Shown here piece after piece: positions 52,010 to 59,543 of a DNA stretch of 64,000 nucleotides. Under the pieces are notes generated by a model. The model did not search any database and was not told where the DNA came from. It was given only the letters and a program-made list of their open reading frames with translations. Source of the stretch: Thiosocius sp942490985 (GTDB lineage: Bacteria; Pseudomonadota; Gammaproteobacteria; Chromatiales; Chromatiaceae); assembly GCA_942490985.1 (NCBI GenBank), contig CALNYW010000003.1, positions 620,001-684,000 on the forward strand, in the 5' to 3' direction. Each line of letters starts with the position of its first letter. Within the stretch, counting starts at the first letter, position 1. The position numbers and the translations under genes are program-made.

Positions 52010-52341
52010 AGTCCCTCCTCTAGGTTTTTTGGGGCGCGGTGAGCGCCTGAGCTAGTGCCTTGTTCTTATCCCAGCGACAAGGTAGATAACTGCGATACAT
52101 CGACGATGGTCCTGATCGGGCGGCGACACAAACGCTGCGTGAGCCCCGTAAGTCAAAAATGACAGTTTTCTTACATTTATTTGACTTCGAACAAACTCAG
52201 GCGGCCGAAGCACGCGGGTCCGGCCGCGAAGAGATCCGAATTTGAACGTATCGAAGGCAAGTCAGCATCAGCGACATTCGCCGAAGACGCCCTCGTCCGC
52301 AGAGCTTTGGAATAGGTTCCGGCACGGCACCGGTAGGTGGT
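52010..52341. other. 332-bp intergenic region with PHO box array
   Basis: This region separates the DUF47 gene (minus) from the downstream end of the 156-residue hypothetical gene (minus). It contains the PHO box-like array at 52148-52187. I see no convincing reading frame in it, and no clear terminator for the hypothetical gene. Confidence 0.4.
52148..52187 (-). promoter_or_regulatory. PHO box array upstream of DUF47-PiT
   Basis: On the minus strand four 7-mers lie at exact 11-bp spacing: AAGTCAA, ATGTAAG, CTGTCAT and GACTTAC, separated by ATAA, AAAA and TTTT. One copy equals the PhoB half-site CTGTCAT and all spacers are A/T only. This is the layout of two tandem PHO boxes. It lies 139 bp from the DUF47 start. 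Confidence 0.65.
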
Positions 52342-52812
52342 TCAGTAGTTGGCGAAAAGCCGGTTCAGGCGGGTGCCCAGACGCTCCATTTCCAGCAGCA
52401 GGTGGTCGTAATGCAGCTTGTCACGGGTAAATTCGGAACGACCGTCAGACCCCGGCTCACGGTACGCCGACTCGTCCCGTCTGAGGTTTTCGAAAACAGT
52501 CGCCAACTGGACGACCACTTTGTAAAGGACTTGTACGTACGTTAGCAGTACATCCCGCGCCTGGCGTTCGACGACGCGGCCATTGTTCGTCAATTCAACC
52601 CCGGCGATCTGTGACTCGAGGTCCAGCAGTTCAACGGCGAGGGAGTTGAGCGCCTGCACATAGCGTTCGTGTGCGCGCTGCCGGCTCCCGCGCACGGCAT
52701 CGATGATCAGGCGAAACGAGGCGGCACCGAACAGAGCGCCGTGGATCTCCTGGTAGCGGTGATGGACATCGGCGACCCGGCATCCCAGATCGACAACGTT
52801 AGTCGGCCTCAT
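52342..52812 (-). CDS. hypothetical helical protein
   Basis: From ATG 52812 the protein has 156 residues. It appears all-helical with heptad-like stretches (YQEIHGALFGAASFRLIIDAV, LNSLAVELLDLESQIAGVEL, LLLEMERLGTRLNRLF). No signal peptide, membrane segment or known motif is visible. Its start overlaps the stop of the zinc-ribbon gene as ATGA, so the two are translationally coupled and probably act together. Confidence 0.6.
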   Translation of the reverse strand: MRPTNVVDLGCRVADVHHRYQEIHGALFGAASFRLIIDAVRGSRQRAHERYVQALNSLAVELLDLESQIAGVELTNNGRVVERQARDVLLTYVQVLYKVVVQLATVFENLRRDESAYREPGSDGRSEFTRDKLHYDHLLLEMERLGTRLNRLFANY

Positions 52813-53150
52813 TGCCCGCCGGGCTCCTTGCGCAGATGCAGACGGTAACGCGCCTTGAGCCAGATCCCGATGACCAGCATCCCGAGCGTGATAGAGGTCA
52901 GTAACAGACTGATCCGATTGTCGAGGAACACCACGACCCCAAGCACTGCAGCACTGACCCAGAATGCCAGTACCGATGCCACCCATTTCAGTTTCAGGCT
53001 GTCCCTGACCCGGACCCATTCCGATTGCTCGGCCGCGGGGGTGGCGATTTCCTGCTCGGCGCTCGCGCAGTCCGGACATGCCGCGGCGCCTGCCGGATAC
53101 GGCCGGCCACAACGTGGGCATTTGGCGGTGTCTTCGTGCAGGTCTGCCAT
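52809..53150 (-). CDS. zinc-ribbon membrane protein
   Basis: The 113-residue protein starts at ATG 53150. An N-terminal zinc ribbon has the cysteine pairs CPRCG (about 11-15) and CPDC (about 26-29). Two membrane helices follow (VASVLAFWVSAAVLGVVVFL and LLLTSITLGMLVIGIWL), then a basic tail. The ribbon should face the cytoplasm. It is coupled to the 156-residue helical protein by a 4-bp overlap. The function is unknown. Confidence 0.65.
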   Translation of the reverse strand: MADLHEDTAKCPRCGRPYPAGAAACPDCASAEQEIATPAAEQSEWVRVRDSLKLKWVASVLAFWVSAAVLGVVVFLDNRISLLLTSITLGMLVIGIWLKARYRLHLRKEPGGQ

Positions 53151-53419
53151 CTGATCAGTCCGTGTGTTGCCGGCAATCGATGCGGCCGGTGGTACCCAGC
53201 CGATGCGGCCTTGCTGCCAAAATCACTGGCCCTGTCAAATCGATGCAGGTTCGGAGTAATTTCATTGACGGTCGCTCAGGCTTCGAGCATCACTGGCGGC
53301 GCATCAAGCTGTTCGCGTTACATGCGCCAGTTCGGCGCAATATGGTCCGGCTGCATGAACGATAGAGGCCGGCTGACCTGCCACCGCGACCGTGGACAAC
53401 CACTTGAGCGCCCAGAAGG

Positions 53420-53662
53420 CTATTTCAGGTCTTTGAGGGTCTTGAGGCCCTTTTTTCGTTGTACGCGAATAATCGCGAGATCTTTGCGAATCCGATCCTG
53501 TTCCGACGCTTTGTCCAGAGTCTTGAGCTTTTCTTCGAGCTTGTGCTTGCGCTTCTTGAGTTTGCCGAGCACCTCTTTGAGACACTTTTTCTCTTCGCGC
53601 TGCTTAGACTTCTTTGCGTCAAGGATTTCTTCGACCTTTTTCAAAAGCCTCACGGTCTTCAT
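53420..53662 (-). CDS. small lysine-rich coiled-coil protein
   Basis: The 80-residue protein is about one third Lys and Arg and forms one long predicted coiled coil (VEEILDAKKSKQREEKKCL, LGKLKKRKHKLEEKLKTL, IIRVQRKKGLKTLKDL). It follows the second Na/Pi cotransporter gene by 24 bp on the same strand, so it is likely in that operon. Its C-terminal half resembles the protein at 37219-37458. No known family is recognised. Confidence 0.62.
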   Translation of the reverse strand: MKTVRLLKKVEEILDAKKSKQREEKKCLKEVLGKLKKRKHKLEEKLKTLDKASEQDRIRKDLAIIRVQRKKGLKTLKDLK

Positions 53663-53686
53663 GCTGAACGATGTCCCTTGGTGGTG

Positions 53687-55492
53687 TTATTCGGCCTCTT
53701 TGAGTGAAGCGCGCACTTCTTCGAGTTCTTCCTCGGTGAGGGCTATCTCCTGCTCCGTACGTCTTAGCTCCAGATCGCCTTTGGCAAACAGAACCTCGCC
53801 GAGTTGCACCAGGTTCTTGGCCACATCATAGGCGTAGGCCGAGTCGTTCATCAATGAGGTCGCCATCGCAGCGGTGATTTTCTTGTCCCGGATCAGCGAC
53901 TCCAGCATGCCGTTGCGCGTCGTGTCCTCTTCTTCCATTTCGACCTTCAGGGTATCGAACGACAAGACAGACGTGCCTTCTTCGTCTTGTTGCGCCTCGC
54001 TGAGGCGCCGCAGGACCTCGCCCAGCTGCACCCGGATCCGGTTGTATTCCTGGCGGATCGCGGCATTGTCCGTGGCGATGTACCGCACCAGATTCTTGTG
54101 CATGTGTTTCGTATCTTTGATCGCCTCGACGATATCGCGGCCCGCGGCCCGCAAGCGAAACAGTTCGTCCGACTGCTGCTCATTCATGGACGTTTGGGCC
54201 CGGCTGATGAAGTGCACGATCTCACTGTAGAGACCCTTGACACTGGTGTTGTATTCTTCTTCGAGGTCTATTGGCATCGGCTTGCGAATCTGATGGACGA
54301 CGTCGTCGAGATCCTTGTCCGAGAGGATGTCGTGGCGATGCAGGCTCAGGCCGTGGGCGATGATTGCAAATGCCTGATCGTACAGCCGCAGGGTTTCCTT
54401 GCGGACCGCCTCGATCGCGGTATCCGGGAGTTCTATCGCCGCGTCACTGAGGTACATGGGCACCGCCGCGGCAACCGCCTTATCCGGCATTTTGGTCGTC
54501 AGGAAATTCACCAGCTGATTGATGAACGGCAGCATCACGACGATGCCAATGGTGTTGAACACCGTGTGGAACACCGCAAGCTTCAGGGTGTAATCGTCTT
54601 CGGCGATGCCGACCCAGGAGCTAATCAGGTTCACGCCAGCACCGATCTGGTAGATGAAGGCGATCGCAATTGCCGCCGTCACGACATTGAAGATCAGGTG
54701 TGCGGCAGCCAGGCGTTTACCCTGCACATTCGAACTCATGGAGCCCAGGATCGCGGTGATGGTCGTGCCGATGTTGGCCCCGATTGCTAGGGCCAGGGCA
54801 TTTTCGTAAGTGACCTGTTGCGCCGCCAGCGCGGTGATGATGATCACCAGCGTCGCATGGCTCGACTGCATGATGACCGTCGCCGCGACGCCAAGCAACG
54901 CGAACAGGAACAACCCGGGGTATCCGCCCACCGCGAATGCCGTCAGGTCGATGGTATCGCGGAAGGCCTCAAAGCCCTCCTTCATGTGGTGAATCCCGAG
55001 AAACAGGAAGCCAAGTCCTGCCAGGATGTACCCGAAACCCTTCGCGCTTCTCGACTTCTGGAATATGAGAATGATACCGAAGACCAGCATCGGCATTGCA
55101 TAGGCCGAGATTTTCACCTTCAGGCCGAATCCGGCGATCAACCAGGCGCCCGTCGTCGTGCCGAGGTTGGCGCCGAAAATGATGCCGATGCCCGCGGCCA
55201 GACCGATCAGGCCGGCGCTGAGAAAGGAGATGGTGATCACCGAGACCAATGAGCTCGACTGCATCACCGTCGTACTCAAGACACCAAACGTCAGCGACTT
55301 CCACAGGCCGTCGGTCGTCTTGCGCAGCAGTCGTTCCAGCAGCCCGCCGGTGAAGGCCTTGAAACCCTCTTCGAGGGCCAGCATGCCGAACAGGAAGATC
55401 GCCACGCCGGCGGCGATCTCTTTGAAGTCCGGGCTAATCCAGAAACCGTAGGCCAGCAGCAGGAGGATGGTAGGAAGCAGTACTCGTCTCAT
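53687..55492 (-). CDS. Na+/phosphate cotransporter with PhoU-like domain, second copy
   Basis: The start is placed at ATG 55492 (601 residues), because an ATG at 55549 would lie almost on the transcription start predicted from the promoter at 55561-55589. Two Na/Pi-II repeats carry VMQSSSLVSVITISFLSAG and VIMQSSHATLVIII, with GANLGTTTGAW and GANIGTTITAIL. A PhoU-like helical domain (about 360-590) follows, ending in acidic coiled coil. It differs from the first copy in the second motif, where QSSHAT replaces QSSSAT. Confidence 0.85.
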   Translation of the reverse strand: MRRVLLPTILLLLAYGFWISPDFKEIAAGVAIFLFGMLALEEGFKAFTGGLLERLLRKTTDGLWKSLTFGVLSTTVMQSSSLVSVITISFLSAGLIGLAAGIGIIFGANLGTTTGAWLIAGFGLKVKISAYAMPMLVFGIILIFQKSRSAKGFGYILAGLGFLFLGIHHMKEGFEAFRDTIDLTAFAVGGYPGLFLFALLGVAATVIMQSSHATLVIIITALAAQQVTYENALALAIGANIGTTITAILGSMSSNVQGKRLAAAHLIFNVVTAAIAIAFIYQIGAGVNLISSWVGIAEDDYTLKLAVFHTVFNTIGIVVMLPFINQLVNFLTTKMPDKAVAAAVPMYLSDAAIELPDTAIEAVRKETLRLYDQAFAIIAHGLSLHRHDILSDKDLDDVVHQIRKPMPIDLEEEYNTSVKGLYSEIVHFISRAQTSMNEQQSDELFRLRAAGRDIVEAIKDTKHMHKNLVRYIATDNAAIRQEYNRIRVQLGEVLRRLSEAQQDEEGTSVLSFDTLKVEMEEEDTTRNGMLESLIRDKKITAAMATSLMNDSAYAYDVAKNLVQLGEVLFAKGDLELRRTEQEIALTEEELEEVRASLKEAE

Positions 55493-55805
55493 AATTGGCC
55501 TTAGCTCGCGGCTTAACACATCATGCGGGCGCAGCGTCTGCCGACCCATCTCGTACCCTCATTGTATATACATTTTATATACGATTCAAGTCAGGGACTG
55601 CCGCGATACAGGGCCGCCGGCGCCGCGGCAAGTAAACGGGGGCATGGGCAGCCGACTGTGCAACCCCGGTGAATGATTCGCGGTACTTGCCGGGTCCCAT
55701 GCCCAACGAGTGGCAGCGATCCAACCGCACCAGGCATGTGCAAAATTCAGCGCCATGAGCGGTATCGTGCTGCAGAAATCGCCGCCCAGCGGCCAGGAGT
55801 CGCCC
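55493..55805. other. 313-bp divergent intergenic region
   Basis: The region separates the second Na/Pi cotransporter gene (minus) from the VTT/flavoprotein gene (plus). It holds the strong minus-strand promoter and palindrome at 55561-55589 (separate entry) and the AGGAG ribosome site of the plus-strand gene at 55795-55799. I see no other gene. Confidence 0.45.
55561..55589 (-). promoter_or_regulatory. sigma-70 promoter overlapped by a palindrome
   Basis: On the minus strand TTGAAT (plus 55584-55589) and TACAAT (plus 55561-55566) are separated by exactly 17 bp. A nearly perfect inverted repeat, ATTGTATATA-CATTT-TATATACGAT (55561-55585), covers the -10 and spacer, as expected of a repressor operator. 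It would drive the second Na/Pi cotransporter gene. Confidence 0.55.
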
Positions 55806-57959
55806 GTGTCGAAGCAAAAGATCATCATCCTCATCGCGATCGTCGCCGCCATCGGCGCATTCTTCGCTTTTGACCTTGGGCGTTTTCTCGATCTGGCGTT
55901 TTTCAAGGAACAGCAAAACGCCATCGAGGCATACCGGCTGGACCACCCGTTGCTGACCGCCGGGATCTTCTTCGCGATCTACGTCGCGGTCACTGGTCTC
56001 TCGCTACCCGGGGCGGCGGTCATGACGCTCGTCGGTGGCGCGATTTTTGGTCTCTTCTGGGGCACGGTGGTCATCTCGTTCGCGTCTTCGATCGGCGCGA
56101 CCCTGGCCTTTCTGGCCAGCCGGCTGCTGTTCAGAGACAGCGTCCAGCGCCGCTTTGGCGACAAGCTGAAGACCGTTAACGATGGCATCGCCAAAGAAGG
56201 CGGTTTTTATCTCTTCGCCCTGCGGCTGGTGCCGATCTTTCCGTTTTTCGCCATCAACCTGGTGATGGGTCTGACACCGATCCGCACCTGGACCTTCTAC
56301 TGGGTCAGCCAGGTGGGCATGCTGGCCGGCACCGTGGTGTTCGTCAACGCCGGTACCCAGCTCGCCAGGATCGAGAGCGTCGGCGGCATCCTGTCACCGG
56401 CGATACTGGGTTCGTTTGCGTTGCTCGCGGTGTTCCCCTTTATCGCCAAACGCGTGCTCGCCTGGCTCGAGGCCCGCAAGGTCTTTGCCCGCTGGCAGGG
56501 CCAGAAGCCGCAAAAGTTCGATTACAACCTGCTGGTCATCGGCGCAGGTTCGGGCGGCCTGGTGTCCGCCTATATCGCGGCCGCGGTGAAGGCCAAGGTC
56601 GCGCTTGTCGAAAAGCACAAGATGGGCGGCGATTGCCTCAATACCGGCTGCGTCCCGTCGAAAGCCCTGCTGCGCTCCGCCAAGTTCCTGGCCCAGGCGA
56701 AGAAGGCCGAACGCCTTGGCATGCAGGCGGTCAAGGTCGACTTCCAATTCAAAGACCTGATGCAGCGCGTGCACCGCGTCGTCAAGGCCGTCGAGCCACA
56801 CGACTCGGTCGAACGCTACACCAGCCTTGGCGTGGATTGCGTCGAAGGAACCGCCCGCTTGACCTCACCGTGGACCGTCGACGTGGATACCCCGGACGGT
56901 ACGAGGACGATCTCTTCGAAGGCCATCGTCATCGCCGCCGGTGCGCGCCCCTTCGTACCACCCATCCCGGGCATCGACGAGGTCGGCTACCTCACCTCGG
57001 ACAACGTCTGGGATCTCGAGGAGCTACCGCAACGCCTTGTCGTCTTGGGTGGCGGGCCGATCGGCTGTGAACTGGCCCAGGCGTTTGCACGGGTTGGCGC
57101 AACCGTGACCCAGGTCGAAATGGCACCCCGCCTGATGCCCCGTGAAGACCCGGAGGTGTCCGAGATGGTCCGGCAACGGTTCGTCGATGAAGGGATCGAC
57201 GTTCGCCTCGAAACGACCGCAAAAGCGTTTGCGTTGATCGATGGCGAGAAACACCTCGAAGTCGAGCATGCTGGGGAAACGCTGGACATCGTCTTCGATC
57301 AGGTGCTGGTCGCTGTCGGGCGTGCCGCCAATGTCAGCGGTTACGGTGCGGAGGATATCGGCGTCGAGCTCAGCGAGCGGCGGACCATCGCCGTCAACGA
57401 ATACATGCAAACCAACTACCCGAACATCTTTGCCTGCGGTGATGTCGCCGGTCCCTACCAGTTCACGCATACGGCTGCGCACACCGCCTGGTATGCGTCG
57501 GTCAACGCGTTGTTTGGACGGTTCCGAAAATTCAAGGTGGATTACTCGGTGATCCCCTGGGCGACCTTTACCGACCCCGAGGTCGCCCGCGTTGGCCTCA
57601 ACGAGGCAGACGCCAAAGCCGGCAACATTCCCTACGAGGTAACGACCTACGGCATCGACGATCTCGATCGCGCGATCGCCGATGAGTCAGCCGAGGGGTT
57701 GGTCAAGGTGTTGACCGTACCGGGCAAAGACAAGATTCTCGGTGCGACCATCGTCGGCGGCCAGGCCGGCGACCTGATCGTCGAATTCATCCTGGCGATG
57801 CGCCATGGCATCGGCCTGAACAAGATACTCGGCACTATCCACATCTACCCGACCTGGGCAGAGGCGAACAAATACGCGGCCGGCAATTGGAAACGGGCAC
57901 ATGCGCCGCAGGGCGTTTTGAGTTGGGTCGCGCGTTTCCATGCGTGGAGTCGCGGCTAG
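55806..57959 (+). CDS. VTT (DedA/TVP38-like) domain fused to disulfide reductase-type flavoprotein
   Basis: The start is GTG 55806, set by AGGAG six bases upstream; the product has 717 residues. Residues 1-220 are a TVP38/TMEM64-like membrane domain (GLSLPGAAVMTLVGGAIFG, LFALRLVPIFPFFAINLVMGL). Residues 238-700 are a class I pyridine-nucleotide-disulfide oxidoreductase with GAGSGGLVSAYIAAA, the redox-active disulfide in GGDCLNTGCVPSKALL, FACGDVAGPYQFTHTA and the C-terminal HIYPTWAE motif. It resembles mercuric reductase and lipoamide dehydrogenase, but the substrate is unknown. The fusion tethers the flavoprotein to the inner membrane. Confidence 0.82.
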   Translation: MSKQKIIILIAIVAAIGAFFAFDLGRFLDLAFFKEQQNAIEAYRLDHPLLTAGIFFAIYVAVTGLSLPGAAVMTLVGGAIFGLFWGTVVISFASSIGATLAFLASRLLFRDSVQRRFGDKLKTVNDGIAKEGGFYLFALRLVPIFPFFAINLVMGLTPIRTWTFYWVSQVGMLAGTVVFVNAGTQLARIESVGGILSPAILGSFALLAVFPFIAKRVLAWLEARKVFARWQGQKPQKFDYNLLVIGAGSGGLVSAYIAAAVKAKVALVEKHKMGGDCLNTGCVPSKALLRSAKFLAQAKKAERLGMQAVKVDFQFKDLMQRVHRVVKAVEPHDSVERYTSLGVDCVEGTARLTSPWTVDVDTPDGTRTISSKAIVIAAGARPFVPPIPGIDEVGYLTSDNVWDLEELPQRLVVLGGGPIGCELAQAFARVGATVTQVEMAPRLMPREDPEVSEMVRQRFVDEGIDVRLETTAKAFALIDGEKHLEVEHAGETLDIVFDQVLVAVGRAANVSGYGAEDIGVELSERRTIAVNEYMQTNYPNIFACGDVAGPYQFTHTAAHTAWYASVNALFGRFRKFKVDYSVIPWATFTDPEVARVGLNEADAKAGNIPYEVTTYGIDDLDRAIADESAEGLVKVLTVPGKDKILGATIVGGQAGDLIVEFILAMRHGIGLNKILGTIHIYPTWAEANKYAAGNWKRAHAPQGVLSWVARFHAWSRG

Positions 57960-58005
57960 CGACGCAACGCAATCATCACCACTTAAGCGTTTCGCCCGAG
58001 AGACC

Positions 58006-58845
58006 ATGCGCAGAAAAAGACTGCACCTGCTGCTACCCCTTGCCGTCAGTTGTTGGGCATTGCTCGTACCGTTGACGACAACGGCCAAACAGCTGTTTGA
58101 CGGACACATTCATTACAACCAGGATGAGTGGGACGTCATTTCACCGAGCAATGCACTCGAACGCCTGGACCGCGCGGGCATCGGTAAAGCGTTCGTCTCG
58201 AGCACACCGACCGAAGGCACCGAGAAACTGTACCGGTTGGCACCGGACCGCATCATCCCGGTGCTGCGACCCTATCGCAGCCGTGCCGACCGCCGCACCT
58301 GGTTTGACGACACCAAGCTCGTTGCCCGGCTCGAAGCGACTATCGACAGCGTCCCCTACCGCGGCATCGGCGAGTTCCACATCTTCGGCGCGAACGCATC
58401 GACGCCGGTGGTCGGTGAGGTCCTCGAACTGGCGCGGCAGCACGGCCTGTTCGTACACGCGCATGCCGATGAAGACGCGATAACCCGGATCGTGGATCGC
58501 GCGCCGGATCTGACAGTCGTTTGGGCGCACGCCGGCTTCGATGTCGACGTGGCCCGGCTCGGGCAACTGCTGGACCGCTACCCGAACCTGCTGCTCGAAC
58601 TGTCGTTTCGCAACGACATTGCGCCTGAGGGCGAGATCACCGCTGCCTGGCGTACGATCCTGACCCGGCATCCGCGGCGGTTCCTGGTTGGCATGGACAC
58701 TTACATAGCAAGCCGCTGGGCAGAGCTAAACGACCTGGCTGATCAGTCCAGGCACTGGCTGGCTCAGCTTCCACCCGATGTTGCAGATCGCATCGCGTTT
58801 GAAAACGCCTCCATGCTCGCCGACCAGACTACCGCGCCTGAATAA
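58006..58845 (+). CDS. secreted amidohydrolase-like protein
   Basis: From ATG 58006 (279 residues), 46 bp after the previous stop, the protein has a signal peptide (LLLPLAVSCWALLVPLTTTAK). A TIM-barrel metal-dependent hydrolase domain follows with the metal-binding FDGHIHYNQDEWD, then GIGEFHIFG, LFVHAHADEDA, VVWAHAGFD and LVGMDTYIASRW. These match the amidohydrolase_2 pattern (HxH, H, H, D). The reaction is unknown. Export to the periplasm is unusual for this group. The gene may be co-transcribed with the upstream flavoprotein gene. Confidence 0.7.
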   Translation: MRRKRLHLLLPLAVSCWALLVPLTTTAKQLFDGHIHYNQDEWDVISPSNALERLDRAGIGKAFVSSTPTEGTEKLYRLAPDRIIPVLRPYRSRADRRTWFDDTKLVARLEATIDSVPYRGIGEFHIFGANASTPVVGEVLELARQHGLFVHAHADEDAITRIVDRAPDLTVVWAHAGFDVDVARLGQLLDRYPNLLLELSFRNDIAPEGEITAAWRTILTRHPRRFLVGMDTYIASRWAELNDLADQSRHWLAQLPPDVADRIAFENASMLADQTTAPE

Positions 58846-59150
58846 CGGCATCCAACGTGAGCGCGGCAGACCCGCCATGGCTGCCGCCGCGGCGCGCTTG
58901 AGCGGGAGAGCCTGCGCGATCGTCGGCGTCAGGCAATTCTTCAGCGCAGCATCATCGAGTTCGTTTTCGACCCAAAAGCATCATGAGTTTACTAATTGAT
59001 TATTTTCGGATATTCAATTTCCGGCGAGAGAGACTGAAGGGCAAGCAAACACCTCACTTTGTATCTACAATAGCCAAACGAAAGGAGTGACCGATACTCT
59101 TCGCAGCTTCGCGCAGGCGCAGCTCGACAGCCCACACAGAGGACAAGGCG
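58846..59150. other. 305-bp intergenic region
   Basis: The region holds a TTGTATCTACAA palindrome at 59059-59070 that includes a -10-like TACAAT (59065-59070), and an AAAGGAG at 59081-59087 with no suitable start codon behind it. I see no gene here. The elements probably belong to the promoter of the small gene at 59151. Confidence 0.35.
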
Positions 59151-59429
59151 ATGGCGCGAGTTGATAAAGACACCGGCATCATTGCGGTCTTGATGAAACG
59201 CTTCCACTCCCGACGTCTGCCGCGCGCGCTGTCGTTGCGCGACAAAGTCGAGCGGGGCGAAACACTCAACCAAGGCGACATCGCTTTCCTGCACCGCGTG
59301 TTCGCAGACGCCGACCACGTCAAGCGCCTTGCCTACAAACACCCCGAATATCAGGCATTGTGTTCACGCGTCACCCACCTGTACCACCAGATCACAAGTC
59401 AAGCGCTCGAGAATGAACGCCGCCTATGA
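59151..59429 (+). CDS. small hypothetical helical protein
   Basis: The 92-residue protein starts at ATG 59151 behind GAGGACAAGG. It appears all-helical: LPRALSLRDKVERGETL, DIAFLHRVFADADHVKRL, HLYHQITSQALENERRL. No signal, membrane segment or known domain is visible. The strong ribosome site and gene-like composition argue that it is real. Neighbours give no clue; the photolyase fusion gene starts 114 bp downstream on the same strand. Confidence 0.55.
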   Translation: MARVDKDTGIIAVLMKRFHSRRLPRALSLRDKVERGETLNQGDIAFLHRVFADADHVKRLAYKHPEYQALCSRVTHLYHQITSQALENERRL

Positions 59430-59543
59430 TAACCGGCGCGGCCCACTAAGCTGCTGACCACGGTATCGCGGGTTGTCCAAGTGTCCTGAGACTGACATTT
59501 CCTCGCGAACGCTGCCGTAACGGCGGCAGCGCCAGCCGGTAAC

